This document shows positions 56,620 to 64,000 of a stretch of DNA of 64,000 nt, piece after piece. A program made the position numbers and the translations under genes. The DNA is from Tanypteryx hageni. Taxonomy: Eukaryota > Arthropoda > Insecta > Odonata > Petaluridae. The stretch lies in NCBI GenBank assembly GCA_028673005.1, contig CM054116.1:26079840-26143839 (forward strand), given 5' to 3'. The notes below the pieces were generated by a model that ran no database searches, was not told where the DNA came from, and saw only the letters and a list, made by a program, of their open reading frames with translations. Every line of letters begins with the position of its first letter. The first letter of the stretch is position 1.

Positions 56620-59600
56620 ATCTACACACAGTAATTTCAGGGCAGAAAAAGTGTGAGACAAGAAAATATACACAAACATACTTGTGGATTACATGTAAAC
56701 TACAGAAAAGTACAATTTACATAACATCTTAGCACCAACTGCCACAACTTGAATTTCTTGACTTCACTGTACCACATGAACGAGTCACAGATCCTGTAAT
56801 GTCTGTCAAGAGATATTGTATCAGAACAACATCTAATTCAAAGGGACAAAAATTATAAACTTAACTCGCTGTTTTATGATATTCTACTGAAATGAAATCA
56901 AAATATTTCTTTACATATGTCCACACATATAGTAAGAACTAGATTAAAATCCAAATAATATGACAATGCATTCAAAAATGAGCAGGTTGCATTCAAAAAA
57001 TAAATAGAATTATAACTCAACATCAAGCTTTGGAAGAGAAAAGTTCTTTGCAAAGAAGGCAATCAAAGAACTAGGATGTAAAATATTGCGAAAGAAATTT
57101 TTTGGTTTATATGAGAATGCATAGAATGATATGGATGGCAAGTAATGCCTACAATAATGGCAGCTGTATCCTAACAACTGCCCAATGACAAAACTAATGA
57201 CTTTGCACCATTTATAAGCCACATGAGTCACTTGAACCACTGCAATGGATCTGCACCGAGTGGTTGTGATGAACAGTGGTCCTCACAAAGCATCAGCCCA
57301 TGAGCTTAGGAAATAACCAACATAGTGGAATAATACCCAAACACTGATCAATGTGTCACACATCATTTCGAAAGCGAGTATAAAATTCAATAAACGACAA
57401 ATTCATCAGTCACAATAAAGGCGACACTAAAATAGTCTCGGATCATCATACCGTCAATATTTGACACAAAGGACATAGAAATGGAGGTAAGAAAGATTAT
57501 AAGCCACTTTCGCCAAAGTGCACTACTTTGCAAAAAGATGCTCATTTTGCATGCACCTCGTTGAATTTTCTGATTGACTGATGGCAAAAAGATTATTGCT
57601 TGAAAAATGTTAAAGGATCGCTCATAAATACTTGCAGATAACCTCGAGAACATCCTAAGGCCTTAAAGTCGAGAAGACTGTTATCAAATGAACGGCGACT
57701 ACATAAGAAGAGACCAAACCTAGTCAATCTTCACGCAACGACGTAAAAATATGCTCGATTAATACAGATTTATGGAAAGAAATCTGAAATGCGGTCAGGA
57801 AGGAAGAACAAAGCTGCCAGAATTGTGGAATTTCAATAAGCTTCAAGGTAACAGGTAGGTGCATAGGCACGATCCATTCCAAAACTATTCTTCGGGTCAA
57901 TGGAGGATATTTGTGTTTGTACATATTGTTAAAACTACAGCCTTGCGTAATTGAGAAACAAGTAAGATACCCTTGCTAATGCAAGGGGTGGAAGCGCGTT
58001 TCCTTAAAAATATTTCAGGGTTCTCCCTTTGAGGAGGGAACAACCCGCATAATTGAAATGTATCTCCTCACTAGACCTTCTTATCCGACTTTAAAGCCAC
58101 AGCGGAAAAATTAAGAACTGCCGGGGAACAATTCGTAGAAAGATAAAAGCTATCTAATTCAAAAAGAATTTTTCAAATATCTCTTAAAACAAAAAAGTAG
58201 ATCGTCCACAGACAGAGATGGACAGACACAATACACGATCACTCTCTCTGTCCGTCAGTCTGTCAGTCTGTCAGTCTGTCTGTCTGCCTGCCTCTTTCTG
58301 TGGGCAATCAACTTTTTTGTTTATTTTAAGAAAGCGTGCAAAAAATGATCTTGATTAATTACTCGTATATATTCTTCTGGCAAGATAAAATATCCTCATA
58401 ATTAAAAATAAGCTTATTAAATATAATTTTTACTGAAGGGTACTTGTCATCAATGGTGATTAATAAAGTAGCAAAAGGAATATGAGTTGGCTCCTACCAT
58501 TGATTTTTCTTTGGCTACATAATAATGTGCCGTCCAATGAAAATTAATTCATTTTTGATTTGACATTACATCCTATCATTTAGAGATTAGAACTAGTATT
58601 TAAACAGTAATGGCAAAGTTTCAAACAAGAGCAAAGGAGATAATTTAATAATCAATTCATTTGATTTGTAAGATTACATGCAACATTGTCTAATGAAGAT
58701 TATTCTACCATAGTAGACGTTTCTTCTTACCTCAAGAAATCTCTTTCCTGTGGGGTAGCGAAATTGCGCTGGTACCCTGAACATGTTTTGACAATTTTCT
58801 CGGTGATATCTGTGTGTGTGTGTGTGTGTGTGTATGATAGCTTTTTTGTGGGTGCTCTAACTCAAAAATTATTTTAAAAGTATTGTGTATTCATGAAAAA
58901 AATCGACTTTGAGATTTCAACGAAAATACACGTATTGAGGTACCCTGAACACGTTTTGACCATTTTCTCGGTGATGTCTGTGTGAGTGGGTGTATATGTG
59001 ATAGATTTTTTATGGGTGCTCTAACTCAAAACTATTAATTAGGTCAACGGGAAATTTTATATTTAACATTTTTATAAAAGTCAGAAGAACTGATTAATTT
59101 TTGGTAAAAATCGGTCAACCGGAAGAGGGTGATTACTCTTGTCACTTATCCGTTATTTTAAAATATTTGCTTTAATATATTTAATATACGTAAACATAAC
59201 AGGAATAAAAGTTGTAGAAAATTTAATTTTCTACAACTTTTGTTTGAAATATTTTCCATATAATGCATTTAAAAAGAGATATCTCATATTTTTAGCTGCC
59301 ACCACCACGGCACCTGAAGACTATTGTTAACAATTGACGCTTAGTTACGTCTTAGTAACGCTCCTTTTTCTTTTCTTAATTGTTGGAGCTTTGTGGCTAT
59401 ATGCAATATTAGAAGGCTATGGTTTGAGTTTATTTGTTTTTTGTAAAGTCGAAAATTTTCTCGCAGTTTCTTAAAATATTCATTATTATGTAACCTATTT
59501 TGAATTTTTAGAAATATTACATATATGGAGAAAGTCATGTGGTGGCCACATCGTATTTTTTAATTATGTTTTCTTTTTAGCAGTTTATTTTTATAATTTC

Positions 59601-60839
59601 ATTATTTTGACAACAGTTATCACATTATTTGTACTATATAACCTTAGCTTTCCTTTTCTATATTTATATTGTTGAAGCGAATCTGAACAAATTACAAGCG
59701 TTCATCATAACAACGAGATTAAATAAACTGTTGTCATTGTTAGTGTGTAATAGAAGTCTCTTTATTTTAATGTCGAGTTGTATTGATACGAGCATTCCTA
59801 CGCTTTATAAAGGGATATTTCTGCTAATAATTGTTTTTATTTATCGTAATTATTATTGATAGTAAGTTTTTATTTATCTTAAAAACCTTTTATCTTTATT
59901 CATTTAAGATAATTCTGAAAATTGTTTTCCCTGTGAAAAGGCCATTGAAAACCTCGTTGGTGATCAACAGTTTCACTCCTACTAGTATCTCAAGCTTAAT
60001 TACTCTGAACTACCAGTATACTTTCGTTGATTTTAAGCAATATGAATCGATAAATGAGTATTTTTATTAATGAAACAAAAGATATTATCAAGCTTCTTAC
60101 TACTTATATACCAAATATTCTTACGTTTACCACTGAGTTCTCTACTTCTGTCTGCCATTCTCTCAACTGTAAAAAGATTAAAAGTTAAATATAGAGACCC
60201 TCACAGCACTAAACAGCTGTTAGACACTTTTGCAACTTTTATGCCCATGCATGCAGAAAGGCTATTATTAATCTGCTATAATATAATTATATTATAGAGT
60301 TTATTTATATTAAAGTATTAACTATATAAAAGTTGTTTATAAAAAACAATTTTTAGATCTTCAATTGTTTTCATTTCCACTCGACTACCCTTCAGCCATG
60401 GACAGCTGATTCAGACATATTATCGTATAAACAGTAACATTTGTTAAATTCGTTTATTAAAAAAAATACATGCAAAATTTATCAAAAAGAGATTTTTACA
60501 TTGTTTTTAGTATTTTAAACCTGATAATGCTCTAATAATTTGTTTTCAAATTTTTCTGTATCATTGACTAGTTATGAACTACAAGTGGTATTTATGGTAT
60601 GAGCAGTGGCGGCTCGTGTATAGGCACTGCGGAACTGCAGCACCCCCTATTTCCACTTGATATTATCGATAACATTTAATATAATGAGTTATTTTTTCTT
60701 TAATTCTTTCTTTATTTTTGTAGTACAATATATATTCCTTAAGCTTCAGTAGCCATCCCCCAGTTTATGAAAAAGATACAAAAATCTTCGTATGGAACTG
60801 TGCGCTTCACAGTGCCAGCGACGTGGTGTTTGACTGTTG

Positions 60840-60851
60840 TGCGCATGCGCA
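60840..60851. promoter_or_regulatory. NRF1/Ewg-type site, hAT copy B
   Basis: TGCGCATGCGCA is conserved with copy A, although a G-to-A change lies about 70 bases downstream (CGCAGTACCAGC). Confidence 0.6.
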
Positions 60852-61106
60852 CATAGGAGGGGGGGTGGGGAGGAAGGCGGGACTGCCAGGTAGAGAGAGC
60901 ACTGTTGCTCTCGCAGTACCAGCTCTGGCGTGATGGTGGAAGGAAGTTTTTTTTTACTCAGCGTGTGTTGTGCTTAAAAACCGTGTACCATATTCTTGAA
61001 TGGGATAAAGTGTAGAAGAGTGTAGAATTAGATTATTATTCTGCTTCCAGCTGTTCTATTTGATTCATTTTTTTTCGGTTCTTTTATTTAACAGAAAACT
61101 TTAACC

Positions 61107-63188
61107 ATGGCCTTGCATCCCCAAGAAATAAGTTCTGTGACTGTAAGTGAACTTCAACAGATTAAGTTTTCACAGCTATCTCTCCATGAGAAAGTTACAG
61201 TTAAGAAAAGAGGTCGTTCAACACCTGATATTCTAATATCTCAGCCAGGCAAAAGCAACAACAAGAAATATATTCGTAGCTTTAATTCTGAATGGTACCA
61301 ACGAAAAAGTTGGCTTTGCGGCTGTGAAGTAAAAAATGCACTGTTTTGCTTCCCGTGTTTGCTGTTTGGAGGTGATGTACCGTGGACAAAAGATGGTTTT
61401 AGAAATATAAACAAAATGAAAGAAAAAGCTGAAAAGCATGAGAAGTCAAAGAAGCACGTTGATAATGTTGTTTCACTGTCACTTTTAGGAACCGTAAGTA
61501 TTAAGGAGAAACTTAGTGAGGCATACAGACTTTCAATCAATGAACATAATATAAAAGTTAAAAAGAACCGTGAAATTTTGTCCAAAATAATAGACTGCAT
61601 TTACTTTTGTGGAAACTTTGAAACTCCCTTACGTGGACATGATGAAAAAGACGATTCAGTAAATCCAGGGGTATTTAGAGGATTAGTAAATTTTGCATCT
61701 AAATTAGATTCAGATTTGAAGAATCACTTAGAAACCAGTGCAGTCTTCAAAGGTGTTTCTAAGACCATTCAGAATGAGATACTTGACTGCCTGCTACAAA
61801 TATACCATGAGGAGATAAGGACGGAAATTAGAAAAGCTTCCTTTGTAGCTGTCATGGCTGATGACATAACAGATGTTTCGGAACACACTCAAATGGTCCT
61901 TGTTCTACGGTACGTATTGAATGAAGAAATATTTGAGCGTTTTTGGGGATTCTTTATTCCAGAAAATCAAACTGCAGATGGCATATCAAAACGTATTTTA
62001 GAACAATTTGACATAATCCTTCAAGGAAATGGACAAAAACTGATAGCTCAGACATTTGATGGTGCAAATGTCATGAAAGGCAAAAAAGCAGGAGTTCAAG
62101 CAAAAATAAAAGCAGTTTATAGTAATGCACATTTCATTCACTGTTATGCACATCAACTTAATTTAATAATGAGAAATGCAGCAAGTATTACACGAAACGC
62201 AAGAATATTTTTCTCTAACATTCTGGCTATTCCAACATTCTTCTCAAGATCACCACAACGTGTGTCCATTCTCAAGAAACATATGGACGTCAGCATTCCA
62301 CGTCCATCCTCTACAAGGTGGAATTTCAACATACGGACCATAAACAGAGTTCATGAAAATTTGCAACCTTTAAAAAACTGCCTTACTGAAATTCAGTCAA
62401 CATCAAATGCAGATCAAACCATTGCAGAAGCAACAGGAATTTTAAAATACCTGAATGATGATAATTTCAAGTTTTGGTTAGAGCTTTTTCATCAGATTAT
62501 GCCTCATGTTGAAATAATTTACAACCAAATGCAATCTCGAGAAATTAGTGTGTTTAAAGTTAATGAATATATAACAAATTTCAAAACTACTATTTTAGAA
62601 TTGAGAAACTCAAAGTACTGTGAGAATCCTTCAAAGACACTCATGGCAGAAGCTAAGGAAGTGCGTGACTATATATGTGTTGATATAATGGACAGATATT
62701 CTTCCACTAAACACTTAGTAGCTGCTAAATTGCTCAACAAGAAATGCTTCTCTAGATTTAACAATGAACATCCCACAAAAGAGATAGTACTGACCACTGA
62801 AGCTTATCCCATGATTGACAAAGAAAAGCTTGAAACTGAACTAAAAGTATTCTATTGTAGGACTGATATTCATGAATATTGCAAGTTAATTGAGCTGCTG
62901 AAATTTATCTTGGAAAATAATCTAGATGATGTTTTTAGTGAAATTAAGAAACTGATAAAAATCCTCTTGACAATTCCCATGACTACATCAGAGGCAGAGC
63001 GCTTCTTTTCAACATTGAAAAGAATAAAAACTTTTTTAAGAAACACTATGAATTCGGAAAGACTAAATGCGCTTGCAGTACTTTCAATGGAGAAAAATTT
63101 CCTCAATTGTCATCCAGAGATCAAGGAGAAAATTATTGAACTTTTTGCGCAAATTAAAACAAGAAGAATGGATTTCATTTTTAAATGA
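61107..63188 (+). CDS. hAT transposase, copy B (693 aa, intact)
   Basis: It has the same length and domain order as the copy A protein: TTF zinc finger, DUF4371-like region, RNase-H-like blocks with MADDITDVSEH, TFDGANVMKG and HCYAHQLNL, and the C-terminal dimerisation region. I see one amino-acid change, Arg520 (CGT at 62664) where copy A has Cys520 (TGT), and one silent change at Glu146 (GAA at 61542, GAG in copy A). Residue 520 lies between the catalytic and dimerisation blocks and is not a known catalytic position. TGT versus CGT is a transition at a CpG. Confidence 0.96.
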   Translation: MALHPQEISSVTVSELQQIKFSQLSLHEKVTVKKRGRSTPDILISQPGKSNNKKYIRSFNSEWYQRKSWLCGCEVKNALFCFPCLLFGGDVPWTKDGFRNINKMKEKAEKHEKSKKHVDNVVSLSLLGTVSIKEKLSEAYRLSINEHNIKVKKNREILSKIIDCIYFCGNFETPLRGHDEKDDSVNPGVFRGLVNFASKLDSDLKNHLETSAVFKGVSKTIQNEILDCLLQIYHEEIRTEIRKASFVAVMADDITDVSEHTQMVLVLRYVLNEEIFERFWGFFIPENQTADGISKRILEQFDIILQGNGQKLIAQTFDGANVMKGKKAGVQAKIKAVYSNAHFIHCYAHQLNLIMRNAASITRNARIFFSNILAIPTFFSRSPQRVSILKKHMDVSIPRPSSTRWNFNIRTINRVHENLQPLKNCLTEIQSTSNADQTIAEATGILKYLNDDNFKFWLELFHQIMPHVEIIYNQMQSREISVFKVNEYITNFKTTILELRNSKYCENPSKTLMAEAKEVRDYICVDIMDRYSSTKHLVAAKLLNKKCFSRFNNEHPTKEIVLTTEAYPMIDKEKLETELKVFYCRTDIHEYCKLIELLKFILENNLDDVFSEIKKLIKILLTIPMTTSEAERFFSTLKRIKTFLRNTMNSERLNALAVLSMEKNFLNCHPEIKEKIIELFAQIKTRRMDFIFK

Positions 63189-63274
63189 ATAGATCAAGCT
63201 TGAACTGTAACAATTTAAGTTAAAGTAAGTAAAAAATGTTTGTTTTTTTTTGTTAAGATTTTATCAAGTTCCTG

Positions 63275-63280
63275 AATAAA
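63275..63280 (+). terminator. Polyadenylation signal, hAT copy B
   Basis: AATAAA lies 87 bases after the stop codon, as in copy A. Confidence 0.6.
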
Positions 63281-64000
63281 TTTTCTTTTTATACATGTTT
63301 TTTTCCTTTTACACAATTTTAAAACAAAGGCTAAAAATTTTCTGGAGCAGCACCCCCACTAATCTTAGCTACGAGCCGCCACTGGGTATGAGAATTCCTT
63401 GGAATGACTAACACACTGAAACATTTCCTGTCAATATAAGCAATCAATTCGGAATGTCAACTATGGAAAACCAGCCTGCATTACTCCTGGTTTTGACTTC
63501 TTTTTTACCACGTGGTCTAGACATTCATAGGAACAAATCCCAAAAGAAATTAGCTTCAAGCTAATTTGTTCCGATTCGAGATTATTTTGTCTGCTCGTTG
63601 CCTGTACTGGGATAGCAGATGACATGGGATGCGGCCCACGGATTTGGTGTAGTGCCTTCATGCGGCCCGCGCACAGATGTTAGCTTGGCCTACTACATTT
63701 ACTGAATTTAAATAAACACCTCCTGATAGCAATGGAAGTCGCACCTTGACGACACTCTTCACGGTGATATTTTAAATCACTGCAGAAGGCGTGTTATTTT
63801 GTTTCCGTTCTTTATCAAAACTAAAATATTTTTCTGTCTATATCACGTCATCATTTGTATCATATCATTGTGACGACGAACTACCTGTTTATTTTCTGAT
63901 GGTTTAACAAATGTTGTTAATTTTCAAATCATTTGCCATTCCTGCCTTAGACCATTGCCCTCTATATGAGTATAGTAAATCCACTGCTGTCCATTTGGCC

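Larger units (their letters stand above)
60604..63384 (+). mobile_element. Complete hAT transposon, copy B
   Basis: The element is 2781 bp with the same CAGTGGCGGCTCGT ends and the same GGTATGAG target duplication (60596-60603 and 63385-63392) as copy A. The identical flanks show that it was copied as part of the large duplication and did not insert twice. Confidence 0.97.
43672..64000. repeat. Segmental duplication, copy B (right edge cut by window)
   Basis: This is the second copy of 1-20961, in the same orientation. Base 43672 aligns with base 1 and base 64000 with base 20961. Differences from copy A include two more 16-bp pyrimidine units near 43.7 kb, one fewer base in two homopolymers near 48.1 and 48.3 kb, absence of the 767-bp insertion (empty site at 54240/54241), one more 82-bp pyrimidine unit near 55.2 kb, and one more 8-bp unit in the GTCT microsatellite near 58.26 kb. 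The window ends inside the copy, so the repeat may continue. Confidence 0.97.

Noticed and set aside
1..64000. CRISPR arrays, phage or bacterial gene clusters.
   Set aside because: The repeats are pyrimidine minisatellites, foldbacks and transposons. No spacer-repeat arrays or prokaryotic genes are present.

Overview
This 64-kb window is AT-rich eukaryotic DNA and is nearly all transposable elements and low-complexity sequence. The transposon families suggest an invertebrate, most likely an arthropod: hAT elements with a ZMYM/TTF-type zinc finger, piggyBac, pogo/Tigger, a CR1-type non-LTR element with an esterase ORF1, another non-LTR RT end, a tRNA-derived SINE and TA-flanked foldback elements. 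There are no operons, ribosome-binding sites, CRISPR arrays or bacterial genes. I found no confidently intact host gene. The only long intact coding sequences are two copies of one hAT transposase.

The dominant structure is a direct duplication. Bases 1-20961 (copy A) recur at 43672-64000 (copy B) in the same orientation. Copy A is cut by the window start and copy B by the window end, so neither outer limit is visible. By eye I saw roughly twenty substitutions in about 18 kb of non-microsatellite sequence, plus a few repeat-length changes and one large difference: a 767-bp scrambled insertion (10525-11291) found only in copy A. To convert copy B coordinates to copy A, subtract 43671 at 43672, 43703 at 44.0-44.7 kb, 43720 at 45.5-48.0 kb, 43718 at 48.4-54.1 kb, 42949 at 54.3-55.1 kb, 43031 at 55.5-58.2 kb and 43039 from 58.3 kb on.

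Layout of copy A, repeated in copy B: pyrimidine minisatellites and non-LTR 3' ends (0-2.1 kb); foldback elements with a TTAA-flanked insertion (2.1-9.6 kb); a tandem pair with a perfect palindrome (9.6-10.0 kb); the scrambled insertion (10.5-11.3 kb); a second pyrimidine array (11.55-12.53 kb); a possible decayed gene on the minus strand (12.55-13.6 kb); unassigned AT-rich DNA (13.6-17.5 kb); and a complete hAT element with 8-bp target duplication (17.57-20.35 kb).

The single-copy middle (21.0-43.6 kb) holds a MITE and diverged tandem pairs (25-27 kb), a broken CR1-like element on the minus strand (27.0-31.2 kb), a hairpin with a hammerhead-like core (31.8 kb), a piggyBac MITE (32.6 kb), a broken piggyBac transposase (33.5-35.15 kb), a SINE (36.1 kb), three non-autonomous hAT elements (37.3, 37.9 and 40.3 kb), a deleted Tigger element (39.1-40.2 kb), a GTF2IRD2-like hAT remnant (40.6-41.1 kb), and non-LTR 3' ends running into pyrimidine arrays (41.1-43.6 kb).

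These elements do not form a pathway. The window reads as a record of nested insertion, local duplication and template switching. The copy A and B transposases are both open and could in principle act on their own ends.
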